Positions 28,386 to 37,316 of a stretch of DNA of 49,388 nt are shown here, piece after piece; within the stretch, counting starts at the first letter, position 1; each line of letters starts with the position of its first letter. The translations under genes were made by a program, and so were the position numbers. This stretch comes from Candidatus Magnetominusculus sp. LBB02 (GTDB taxonomy: Bacteria; Nitrospirota; Thermodesulfovibrionia; Thermodesulfovibrionales; Magnetobacteriaceae). Below the pieces are notes generated by a model that was not told where the DNA came from, made no database searches, and was given only the letters and a program-made list of their open reading frames with translations. The stretch is from NCBI GenBank assembly GCA_022321325.1, contig JAKOEO010000021.1, forward strand, positions 1-49,388. Direction: 5' to 3'.

Positions 28386-29491
28386 ACTTGAAAAAACTGG
28401 GAAAATATGAAATTGGCATATTAGACTATTTTCTGCTATTTATTCCAATTGCCGTAGTGTTGGAGCTTAGACATGCCAGCGGTACGCTAATCTTTGCCGC
28501 ATCTGCGATTTCCATAATTCCTTTGGCGGCTATTATGGGCAATGCCACCGAGCACCTGTCCGAGAAACTTGGCTCCGGCATTGGCGGATTTCTCAATGCT
28601 ACATTTGGCAATGCAGCTGAACTGATTATTGCAATAGTTGCGCTTAAAGCTGGATTTTATGAAGTCGTAAAGGCATCAGTAACAGGTTCTATTATAGGCA
28701 ATATACTGCTTGTCCTCGGGCTTAGTTTCGTAGCCGGTGGTACCAAGCAAAAAATAGTGCACTTCAACGCCACGGCAGCCGGCTTGAACTCTTCGATGCT
28801 GGTACTCTGCTCTTTCAGCCTTGTAGTGCCGACCCTTATTGATACACTTTTAGGGCAACATACGTTAACAAAAGTCGGCGTAGAGAGTTTAAACCTTAAA
28901 TTAAGCCTTGCAATTGCCATAGTGCTCTTTGTTACATATGTGCTTAGCCTGGTGTTTTCGCTAAAAAGCCACAAACACTTGTATGGCGTAGACGATGAGA
29001 ATGCACACGGCAATGAATCGGGACATAGTTGGAGCAGCGCTAAGGCCCTCTCTGTGCTTGTAGCCGCTACGGTCGGAATCAGTTTTATGAGTGAATTTCT
29101 GGTAAAATCTCTGGAGTCGGCAACGAAATCATTTGGCATGAACGAGGTATTTGTCGGCGTAATAGTTGTTGCGTTGGTTGGCAATGCCGCAGAGCACAGT
29201 ACAGCGATTCTTATGGCACTCAAGAAAAAGATGGATGTGTCAGTCTCGATAGCCATTGGCTCAAGTTCTCAGGTCGCCATGTTTTTAGCCCCTGTTCTCA
29301 TATTCATAAGTTACTTTGTAGGACCATTGCCTATGAATCTGACGTTTACTCCGCTTGAGACCATCTCCATATTATTTTCTGCCTTTTTAGTCAATTTTAT
29401 CACCTCTGACGGGCAGTCTCATTGGATGGAAGGCGTACAGCTTTTGGCGTTGTATGTAATTTTAGGTATGGCTTATTTCTTTATATATTGA
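28376..29491 (+). CDS. CAX-family Ca2+/H+ exchanger
   Basis: GNATEHLSEKLGSGIGGFLNATFGNAAELIIAIVALKAG; VGNAAEHSTAILMALKKKMDVSVSIAIGSSSQVA. Overlaps the preceding CDS by 10 bp. Confidence 0.93.
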   Translation: MVVDLKKLGKYEIGILDYFLLFIPIAVVLELRHASGTLIFAASAISIIPLAAIMGNATEHLSEKLGSGIGGFLNATFGNAAELIIAIVALKAGFYEVVKASVTGSIIGNILLVLGLSFVAGGTKQKIVHFNATAAGLNSSMLVLCSFSLVVPTLIDTLLGQHTLTKVGVESLNLKLSLAIAIVLFVTYVLSLVFSLKSHKHLYGVDDENAHGNESGHSWSSAKALSVLVAATVGISFMSEFLVKSLESATKSFGMNEVFVGVIVVALVGNAAEHSTAILMALKKKMDVSVSIAIGSSSQVAMFLAPVLIFISYFVGPLPMNLTFTPLETISILFSAFLVNFITSDGQSHWMEGVQLLALYVILGMAYFFIY

Positions 29492-29526
29492 GTCTGATAC
29501 TAACTTTTTTAAAATAGTGAGGTTAA

Positions 29527-31863
29527 ATGGAAACAGTACCCAAGATTAGCGAGGACTATGAGCAGAACTCGCCCGAGGCAAATGCCGGGGGCGCTTGCGG
29601 CGCTTTGACTCATCAGAGTTCAGCGCCTCCAACCAATGCCGCTTGTCCGGCCAATGTCATTAATGTGGAAAAAAGCTGGGAAATCCAAAGCAATGACTCC
29701 TCCGCTGTTATAGGGATTAAAAGCGCTTTTCTTAAGCTGCGTCTTGCTTGTACTGTTAAACATGCCATAAAAGGACGTTTTCGTATATGTATCTCGCTCT
29801 TAGCGTCATATAAGGATTTGAGCATAACGCTTTGCAACTATTTAAAGACACAAAGCGCAGTGACCGATGTGCATGTTAACCATTACTGTGGGAGTTTTAC
29901 CATCTATTACGATAAGGACAAGCCGGTAAAGGATAAAATCATGGCCGCGATTTCTTCGATGACTGTCTCTGACATAGTGGACTTGAAGACGCAGCTAGTT
30001 CAGCTAAAAAAGGATGACAAAGAAATCTCTCTGTCTTATTTTAGGTGGGCGTCTGTTGCAATGGGGTTGAGCCTCTCTCTTGGCGGCATTCCTGTGCTTG
30101 CCCTGGCTATAGTCTATCCGATGCTGATGTATATTGCAGTGCCTGTTTATAGACGAACCTACAAGTGTATTAAAAATGAACACAGGCTGAATGTTGATTT
30201 CCTCGATGCCGCCGCTCTGACTGTAGGTATGCTTACCGGAGATGTTATGAACGCCTCCGCTATGGTATGGCTGATTCACCTTGGTGATTACATAAGAGAT
30301 CTTACAGAGGCAACCTCGCATAAAACGATAAGAAAGTTATTGGATTTTCAAGAGAACTACGCATGGGTTGTAAGAGGGGATGTTGAGCAGAAGGTTAGGG
30401 TTAAAGATATTGAAGTTGGCGAGGTAGTTTCCTTAAACGTGGGAAACCTTATTCCGGTAGACGGCCAAATAATCGAGGGTGAAATCATCGTTGACCAGCA
30501 GGTGTTAACCGGCGAGTCGTTTCCTGTTCACAAAGAGGTTGGCGATACTGTGCTTGCCGCAACAGTAATAAAAGACGGCAAGGCGTATGTAAGGGTTGCC
30601 AAAACCGGAGATAATACAAAGGTGGCTCAGGTGGTTAAAATGGTAGAGGATGCCCCGATTTATGAAACTAAAATACAAAACCACGCTGAAAAGTTTGCTG
30701 ATAGAATCGTAATGCCCTCATTAGTTACCACATCTTTAATCTTCGCCAGTACGTTAAATCTTCACCATCTCGCGGCTCTTCTTACCGTGGATTTTGGCAC
30801 AGGCGTAAGGGTCTCGGCGCCGACGGCGGTATTGTCCTGCATGATTTCAGCCACATCGCACGGGATACTAATAAAGGGCGGCAGCTATCTGGAAAAACTA
30901 TACAAATCCGACACTATTATATTCGATAAAACGGGGACGCTTACAACCGGAGAGATTAAAGTGGAGGACGTAATTGGTTTTAACGGCTATATGCAGGATG
31001 AGATAATCTCATATGCCGCTGCCGCCGAGCTGCAGATGACACATCCAATAGCTGAGGCGGTGGTAAGGTATGCGGAAGATAAACAAATAGAGCTTAAAAT
31101 ACGAGATGCCGTCCAGTACTGTGTCGGACGCGGCGTAGATGCCTCGATAAACGGCAAAAATGTGCTTGTCGGCAGTTTGAGGCTGCTTAATGAAAACTCA
31201 ATCTCAATAGACGATGAGATTATAACGGTTACAGATACTCTCATAAGCGACGGCAAAGCCGCTCTATATATTTCCATAGATGGAAATCTTGCCGGTATCA
31301 TTTCTTTCAGGGACCAGATACGTAAAGAGGCCAAAGAGATGATAGATGAGCTTCACAGAGTTGGCGTTACTAATGTCATAATGCTTACTGGGGATGTGAA
31401 AAAGGTGGCCTATCCGGTGGCAAAGATGCTGGGTATTGACCGATGTATTGCCGAGGTGCTGCCAGAGCAAAAGGCCGAGGTTGTGATAGATTTAAAGAGC
31501 AAAGGCCACGTAGTGGCTTTCGTTGGCGATGGGATAAATGACTCAGTAGCGCTTTCTTATGCTGATATCGGGTTTTCCGTAAAAGGAGGTGCAGATATCA
31601 CAAAAGAAACGGCAGGGGTAATTTTGCTTGATGACAATCTGCATAAAATTCCTAAGGCGTTTGAGATAAGCAAGGAAACAATAAAGCTGATCAAGGAAAA
31701 TTACGCGATAACAGGAGGGCTTAACGTAGTGGCTTATGCCCTTGCGGCATTCAATTTGATTTCTCCTGTTCTAACAACCCTTATCAGTAATGGCTCGGCA
31801 ATCATAGCCTGTATTAATGGCATGAAACCTATAATAAGAATGAAACTCAATGGTCATAAATAA
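29527..31863 (+). CDS. P1B-like metal-translocating P-type ATPase with CxxC-less HMA-like N-domain
   Basis: DKTGTLTTGE, LTGESFPVH, GDGINDSVALSYADIGFSVKG; TM motif VRVSAPTAVLSC in place of CPC; N-domain KHAIKGRFRI..CGSFTIYYDKD. Confidence 0.9.
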   Translation: METVPKISEDYEQNSPEANAGGACGALTHQSSAPPTNAACPANVINVEKSWEIQSNDSSAVIGIKSAFLKLRLACTVKHAIKGRFRICISLLASYKDLSITLCNYLKTQSAVTDVHVNHYCGSFTIYYDKDKPVKDKIMAAISSMTVSDIVDLKTQLVQLKKDDKEISLSYFRWASVAMGLSLSLGGIPVLALAIVYPMLMYIAVPVYRRTYKCIKNEHRLNVDFLDAAALTVGMLTGDVMNASAMVWLIHLGDYIRDLTEATSHKTIRKLLDFQENYAWVVRGDVEQKVRVKDIEVGEVVSLNVGNLIPVDGQIIEGEIIVDQQVLTGESFPVHKEVGDTVLAATVIKDGKAYVRVAKTGDNTKVAQVVKMVEDAPIYETKIQNHAEKFADRIVMPSLVTTSLIFASTLNLHHLAALLTVDFGTGVRVSAPTAVLSCMISATSHGILIKGGSYLEKLYKSDTIIFDKTGTLTTGEIKVEDVIGFNGYMQDEIISYAAAAELQMTHPIAEAVVRYAEDKQIELKIRDAVQYCVGRGVDASINGKNVLVGSLRLLNENSISIDDEIITVTDTLISDGKAALYISIDGNLAGIISFRDQIRKEAKEMIDELHRVGVTNVIMLTGDVKKVAYPVAKMLGIDRCIAEVLPEQKAEVVIDLKSKGHVVAFVGDGINDSVALSYADIGFSVKGGADITKETAGVILLDDNLHKIPKAFEISKETIKLIKENYAITGGLNVVAYALAAFNLISPVLTTLISNGSAIIACINGMKPIIRMKLNGHK

Positions 31864-31932
31864 CACTTGAGTTTTTATGTGCGAAAAAGTTAAAATATTG
31901 TATCAAAGCAGTTCAATAAACAGGAGGTCACT

Positions 31933-32166
31933 ATGGAAACCTTGATATCTGGGGTAATTGGCGGGGCGGTAGTTTTTGTTGCAGGCAAATCTGATTTTCT
32001 GAGGAACTCACTGAAGGGAGTTATAAAGATGGGTTATTCGGTTACGGACGCACTAACCACTGGCGGAGGGGAGACGCTGGAGTCAATTAAAGACATTATT
32101 GCTGAGAGCAAGTCAGAGTACGACGCTGAGCAGGCCGCCAAGGCTGAGGCAATGGTTAAGGCGTAA
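31933..32166 (+). CDS. Small Gly-rich membrane protein, paralogue 1
   Basis: ISGVIGGAVVFVAG TM segment and ESIKDIIAESKSEY tail; RBS AGGAGGT. Confidence 0.65.
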   Translation: METLISGVIGGAVVFVAGKSDFLRNSLKGVIKMGYSVTDALTTGGGETLESIKDIIAESKSEYDAEQAAKAEAMVKA

Positions 32167-32167
32167 T

Positions 32168-32404
32168 ATGGGATATATAATTGCCGGCATAGTGGGGGGC
32201 CTTGTTGTAGTGTTGATTACAAAAGTGCTCCCCAATAAAAGTTTTATTAAAAGTCTGATGAAAGTGATGTATTCTTTAAAAGACTCATTGTTCGCGTCTG
32301 TCTGCCATTCATTTGAGGAATTTAAAGATATAGCGGCAGAGAGCAAGGCCGAATATGAGTTCGAGAAAATGAAAGAAGCACAGGCAAAGGCCGGGAAGAA
32401 ATGA
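32168..32404 (+). CDS. Small Gly-rich membrane protein, paralogue 2
   Basis: MGYIIAGIVGGLVVVLITKVL and EEFKDIAAESKAEYEFEK tail (shares KDIxAESKxEY with the previous gene). Confidence 0.65.
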   Translation: MGYIIAGIVGGLVVVLITKVLPNKSFIKSLMKVMYSLKDSLFASVCHSFEEFKDIAAESKAEYEFEKMKEAQAKAGKK

Positions 32405-33003
32405 CCGGCGCATATAAAATAGAAGTGGCTCATTATGTAAGCGGGCGGCTCAGGCTGAGGGTTGAGACAGCTATGGACATGAGGGTGTTCTTTATCTTTT
32501 TACACTCTGCCATTGGAAGAGTTCAGGATATAAAAAAAGCGCAGTATAGCCGTTTTGCCGCTTCAGTAACCCTTTATTTTGATAATCGCTTCATTGACAA
32601 AGGCGTTATAATGGCAAGGCTTAGCGAGCAGATAGATTTTATCATGTCGCTTCCGAATTTCTCCGGTGCATATGAGGAGATACTGAATGCTTTGTGTTGT
32701 GGCGAAAGCGATGACATAGAAATAACAATCAAAGATGATGAGGTCACGGTAAACTATGTTTACGGGCAAATCATAAAAACCTTTTCACGGTCAGGCGTTT
32801 TCAAGAAAGACACTGTTATTTCGGCAACAACCATGTCTGCAGGGCTTTTTACGCTTCTTTTGGCCCCGGCGCTTCCGACCCCTGCGTGGTTGGTTCTTTT
32901 ATTTTTTGGCTACAGCTCTCTTAAACAATATGAGTCCACCAAAGTAATTGAGCAGCTCCTAGTGCAGTCACTGAAACACGAAAAACAGGACGCAAATGAA
33001 TAA
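32401..33003 (+). CDS. HMA-like (CxxC-less) membrane-associated protein
   Basis: VAHYVSGRLRLRVETAMDMR..ASVTLYFDNRFID HMA-like N-domain, C-terminal hydrophobic segment; overlaps the upstream gene by 4 bp. Confidence 0.6.
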   Translation: MTGAYKIEVAHYVSGRLRLRVETAMDMRVFFIFLHSAIGRVQDIKKAQYSRFAASVTLYFDNRFIDKGVIMARLSEQIDFIMSLPNFSGAYEEILNALCCGESDDIEITIKDDEVTVNYVYGQIIKTFSRSGVFKKDTVISATTMSAGLFTLLLAPALPTPAWLVLLFFGYSSLKQYESTKVIEQLLVQSLKHEKQDANE

Positions 33004-33622
33004 CATCATTGCTAAGACCGAGACTGCCGCTGTGTTTGATTACGCTTCCATGCCTGATGACCACCAAACCGCGGCGGCTCTGGAGATGTATATACCTTAT
33101 GAGGTTAGGCACGCCATTGCAGGGCGCATCAGGGTGGTGTCTGAGGCTTTCATGGTAAATAAGTACCTGGGCATGATGGTTAGCAATATCATTGGCGGCT
33201 TGCCAGGCGTTACCGAAATATCGTTAAACAGTTGCTGCGGCAGTATGACTATATACTATGATGAGAATGTGATTGACAAGACTGAAATCCTAAGAAACAT
33301 GAGCGCTATTACTATGAATGTGGTGGTTACAAGCAATACTTTTAATATATTGTTTGAGAAATCTATGTTCACGGAGGTTAAGGGCAACGCTGGCGCAAAC
33401 TGGTTTTATGAGATTGCCGGAGTTCTTTTAGCGGCTTTTGGAGTGGTTATGGTGATTCTTCCGGGGATTCCTGGTATACCAATTTTACTGCTTGCTGCTT
33501 ATTTTTTAGCAAAAGGCGCCGGGCCTGTATATAAAAGACTAATTAGAAACAATTATTTTGGTAAGTATTTACAAAAACCTGAGCAGCTTGCAATCACGGA
33601 TGCAGACAAACAACAGCAATGA
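32996..33622 (+). CDS. HMA-like (CxxC-less) domain fused to DUF454/YbaN-like TM segment
   Basis: VRHAIAGRIRVVSEAF..CCGSMTIYYDENVID; VILPGIPGIPILLLAAYFLAKGAGPVYKRLIRNNYFGKYL. Confidence 0.6.
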   Translation: MNNIIAKTETAAVFDYASMPDDHQTAAALEMYIPYEVRHAIAGRIRVVSEAFMVNKYLGMMVSNIIGGLPGVTEISLNSCCGSMTIYYDENVIDKTEILRNMSAITMNVVVTSNTFNILFEKSMFTEVKGNAGANWFYEIAGVLLAAFGVVMVILPGIPGIPILLLAAYFLAKGAGPVYKRLIRNNYFGKYLQKPEQLAITDADKQQQ

Positions 33623-34707
33623 ATATGAAAGGGCTATTGTTTTTTGAATCCCTTTGCTGTCTTTTAAATGAAAAGCGTGGGTCTGTACTCTATTTGACCG
33701 CAAATGAAACGCCGTATATCAGAGTAGGAAAGACCCTGTCAAAGATTGATAATCTGACGCCCGTTAGTGAAAAGCTCATCGTTTCGCTGATTAACTTACT
33801 CGTTAACCGCTCAACTGTAAATATAAAAAAACCCTTTATGGAAGCACAATTTAACTATGACTCTAAAGATTCAGGCAAATTCAGAGTGCTGATATCACGC
33901 AGCAGTGATGGTTACATGTTGGCAGTAAGCCCTGTTCATGATGACATACCAGAGATGGACTCTTTGAATCTCCCACATAGAATGAAACAACTCATACATG
34001 TCCAGTCAGGTCTGCTCCTTATTATTGGGAAACGCAACTCTGGCAAAAGTTCTACAGTAGCGTCGCTGGTAGATTTCATTAATAAAAATTATAGTAAAAG
34101 GATTATGGTTATGGAGAACTCTCTTACGTATCTTCATAAAGATTGGCTCTCAACGATAAAGCAATCATTTTTCAGAGCATCGGACATTTTAAACCTGTCA
34201 AATGCTGAATTCGATAAAACCATAGGGGACTCATCGGTGGTTGCCTTAGATGGATTTCCTATGTATGAAACCATCAGACTATCGCTTGTGGCCGCAAGGA
34301 AAGGCGTTTTGGTAATAGCCTCGTCAGATATAAACGGAGGTGTTTCTGAGGCCCTTCGGCTGATGATAGAATGTTTTGACGAAAATGATAGAAACGAAGC
34401 AAAAAAAACGCTATCCGCTACGTTGAAGGCACTGATATGGCAAACGCTGTTGCCTAAAAATGATGGTACAGGGGTAATGCCAATTTTTGAAATGCTTATT
34501 AACGACCCCATAATATCCTCCCAGATATATAATGAGAGGTTTCATTTGATCAGGCCGACAATGGCGGCGGGGTCTTCAAGGGGTATGGTAACTATATCTC
34601 AGGCATTAGCTGGGGCCGGTGATTTTTTAAACAAAGATGCCATGAGAAAATTCAGAGATGATACTTATTCATATTATGTAAATTCGGTTAAAGAGGCTTA
34701 TTATTAA
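33619..34707 (+). CDS. Divergent PilT/VirB11-like ATPase
   Basis: LLLIIGKRNSGKSSTVASLVDFIN Walker A in PilT-like context; overlaps the upstream gene by 4 bp; same architecture as the next gene. Confidence 0.65.
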   Translation: MNMKGLLFFESLCCLLNEKRGSVLYLTANETPYIRVGKTLSKIDNLTPVSEKLIVSLINLLVNRSTVNIKKPFMEAQFNYDSKDSGKFRVLISRSSDGYMLAVSPVHDDIPEMDSLNLPHRMKQLIHVQSGLLLIIGKRNSGKSSTVASLVDFINKNYSKRIMVMENSLTYLHKDWLSTIKQSFFRASDILNLSNAEFDKTIGDSSVVALDGFPMYETIRLSLVAARKGVLVIASSDINGGVSEALRLMIECFDENDRNEAKKTLSATLKALIWQTLLPKNDGTGVMPIFEMLINDPIISSQIYNERFHLIRPTMAAGSSRGMVTISQALAGAGDFLNKDAMRKFRDDTYSYYVNSVKEAYY

Positions 34708-34722
34708 ATGGAGGTGTACTAA

Positions 34723-35862
34723 GTGGATGACTTAAAGAAAAACGATAAGGCGGAGACAGACGAATATATCTATAAGGTGGAATCGCTGACAAGGCCAAAG
34801 AAGGACTTGCCGGAGATAGTCAATTACTTAATGGCAGCACGAGATATGAGCGCCTCTGATATTTACTTTTCTGTTGATGAGTGTCCAGTGCTAAAGCGCC
34901 ATGGAAAGTTTTATAAACTATTGGAACACCCTTTTTACCGGCAAGATGAGCTTAAGCGTATGCTATATGAAATATTGGATAAGAGCCAAATAATGAGATT
35001 TGAAAAGCAGTTGGATATGGAACTGCTCTACGTCAGCGATGATACAGGCAGCGTCAGAATTAATCTTTATCACGCACAGGATGGCATAGGAGCGGCGTGC
35101 AGGATAATTCCACGCAACATTCCGCAATTACAGGAATTGGGACCAAAGGAATCACTTGAAAAAATTGCTGATTTAGAAGAAGGATTCGTTCTGATAACAG
35201 GCGAGGCAAGGTCAGGTAAATCCACTACCCTTGCTGCCATAATTGAGCACATCAATATAAACAAGAAGAAAATCATTGTCACTATAGAGGATATAATTGA
35301 ATTTCAACATTCCAACCAGTCTTCTGTGGTAGACCAGCGCCAACTAGGGGTTCACACCTTGAGTTATGCCAATGCTATTAATGCCGCAATGCGAAGTAAG
35401 GCAGACGTTATAATCCTTTCAGATATTGAGGGCAAAGACGAGCTAAATCTTGCTATGAATGCCGCCGACGCCGGTATTTTAGTCATAGCGGTTATGAGAA
35501 CATTTGGCGGTACGGGCGAGGCGATATACAGGATGCTTAATTTTTACAATGAGAGTGACCAAAAATTTGCAAGATATCAACTCTCGCGGGTTTTGAGAAC
35601 CTTTATATGGCAGCATCTGCTGCCTCTTAAAGACTACGAAGGAACGGTTCCGGCAATGGAAATTATGCATAATACCAAAAAAATATCGGAATTGATACGA
35701 ACAAATCAATTGGATAAGATTTACAAAGAGGTTGGAAAGAACCGCGCATTAGGAATGCAAACGATGGAACAGTCCTTTGAATTCCTTCAAACCATACACG
35801 AAATTGAGAGTAATGTATCACTTGCCTTCAAATATGGAAAGTTTCTTCTTGCATTATTATAA
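34723..35862 (+). CDS. PilT-like ATPase
   Basis: MSASDIYFSVDECPVLKRHGKFYKL; GFVLITGEARSGKSTTLAAIIEHIN; IVTIEDIIEFQHSNQSSVVDQRQLGVHTLSYANAINAAMRSKADVIILSDIEG. Confidence 0.8.
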   Translation: MDDLKKNDKAETDEYIYKVESLTRPKKDLPEIVNYLMAARDMSASDIYFSVDECPVLKRHGKFYKLLEHPFYRQDELKRMLYEILDKSQIMRFEKQLDMELLYVSDDTGSVRINLYHAQDGIGAACRIIPRNIPQLQELGPKESLEKIADLEEGFVLITGEARSGKSTTLAAIIEHININKKKIIVTIEDIIEFQHSNQSSVVDQRQLGVHTLSYANAINAAMRSKADVIILSDIEGKDELNLAMNAADAGILVIAVMRTFGGTGEAIYRMLNFYNESDQKFARYQLSRVLRTFIWQHLLPLKDYEGTVPAMEIMHNTKKISELIRTNQLDKIYKEVGKNRALGMQTMEQSFEFLQTIHEIESNVSLAFKYGKFLLALL

Positions 35863-36003
35863 AATCGCCTGGAATCTTAATATTATTGGTTCAATAATAT
35901 ACTATGTACACAATAAGAGTCCAAATGGGGCAATATAGGCGGTCTGCCGCATCAGAGGATTATCCCCGGAGAATCAAAGGGATATTAACCGCATGGGCGG
36001 CTG

Positions 36004-37278
36004 ATGAGTATTAGTTATCCGGGTATTTCAAAGAAACTTGAAGCGTTAATGCCGCTCATCTCTGTTATTTTTCTTTTATTGGGCATGTCGGCGGCAAGGG
36101 CATCCCATACTCTAAGTACTTCCCTTGCTTCATGCCTTTCATGGCTTATAGATGTGTACAAGTATGCGTCGCCGCTTGTAATTTTTATCGTCCTCGCTTG
36201 TTCGCTTTCTCATATTTTCAAAGAGAGCAAGGGGAAGTTTGCAGTTCGGGCGATTTTCTTTTTCTTGAAGGCCAGGACTCTGGCTTGCATATGGGCCATA
36301 GTTTTCACTTGTTTCTGTCTGAGATTACCGTTTCTTCCGCGCACTTTTAAAGGTTCTTTCAGTGAGTTCAAAGACTCGGCCAATACGTTGATGATATCTT
36401 TGGCGCAGAATACTTTTTCATATGCGATACTATTGGCTGTTATAGTTTCTTTATTGTCAAACAAATATACTTCCATTTATAAAATTATGAACGCTCCTTT
36501 TACATTGATTGAGAAGTTTGGCAATATACTTTTCCCATTAATACCAGTTTTCATGTTCATGGTCGGAGTTTACATCTATTCCCTTCCAAGTGAGGTGAAT
36601 AAGTTAATGTCAGAAGAAGGTACAAATACCTTGATTTTCAGTGGCTTTAAGGTATTTGGCCTGTCGCTTTCAGTTGATAATCAATGGGGATTATTTGGCG
36701 TTTATATTGTTATTTCGATGCTGGTCGGGTTAGCCACTTTGCTATGGCATGTGGGATTTGTTTTTTTTGTAAGGATATTTGTAAAAGGGTTTTCCATCAG
36801 ACACTATTTTTCCAAATACTGGATACATATGTTCCCTTTTTTGTTTGCCACGGCCTCAGAGTCGCTGTCAATGCCTCTTAATCTTGTGTTAGTTAATAAA
36901 TATTTTCCGGAAATAAACAAGATGATAAAAGACTTTATCGTGTCTATTGGAAGTTATATCGGCATTAACGGAACTACGATATGTGTTTTTGTAATGGCTG
37001 CTTTCGTAGCAAAATTAGTCGGGGTCGAGCTTTCTTTTATGGAGCTTTTGATAAGCATCCCCATCGTGATTATTATAGGGCTTGGCGTGCCTGGAATTCC
37101 CGGTGAGCTGCTGCTTTTTGGCGCTCCCCTTGCAGCCTTTTACAACCTGCATGGTCCGGTCTCTATCGTATTCATAACAATATTTGTAGGATTACAGTTA
37201 GGGCTGCCGGATTCTTTTCGTACTGGAGTGAATTCTACAGACAATAGCCTTGTCTGTATCTATCTAGACTCGAAATAA
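36004..37278 (+). CDS. Dicarboxylate/amino acid:cation symporter (DAACS)-like membrane protein
   Basis: Multi-TM; ATASESLSMPLNLVLVNKYF..GINGTTICVFVMAAFVAKLVGVELSF..GVPGIPGELLLFGAPLA. Confidence 0.7.
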   Translation: MSISYPGISKKLEALMPLISVIFLLLGMSAARASHTLSTSLASCLSWLIDVYKYASPLVIFIVLACSLSHIFKESKGKFAVRAIFFFLKARTLACIWAIVFTCFCLRLPFLPRTFKGSFSEFKDSANTLMISLAQNTFSYAILLAVIVSLLSNKYTSIYKIMNAPFTLIEKFGNILFPLIPVFMFMVGVYIYSLPSEVNKLMSEEGTNTLIFSGFKVFGLSLSVDNQWGLFGVYIVISMLVGLATLLWHVGFVFFVRIFVKGFSIRHYFSKYWIHMFPFLFATASESLSMPLNLVLVNKYFPEINKMIKDFIVSIGSYIGINGTTICVFVMAAFVAKLVGVELSFMELLISIPIVIIIGLGVPGIPGELLLFGAPLAAFYNLHGPVSIVFITIFVGLQLGLPDSFRTGVNSTDNSLVCIYLDSK

Positions 37279-37316
37279 AAAAAGTCTGAATATCTCTTGC
37301 CATGTCTCGATGCCAA

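Noticed and set aside
28657-29256. 199-aa minus-strand ORF
   Set aside because: Antisense to the CAX exchanger, whose motifs are unambiguous.
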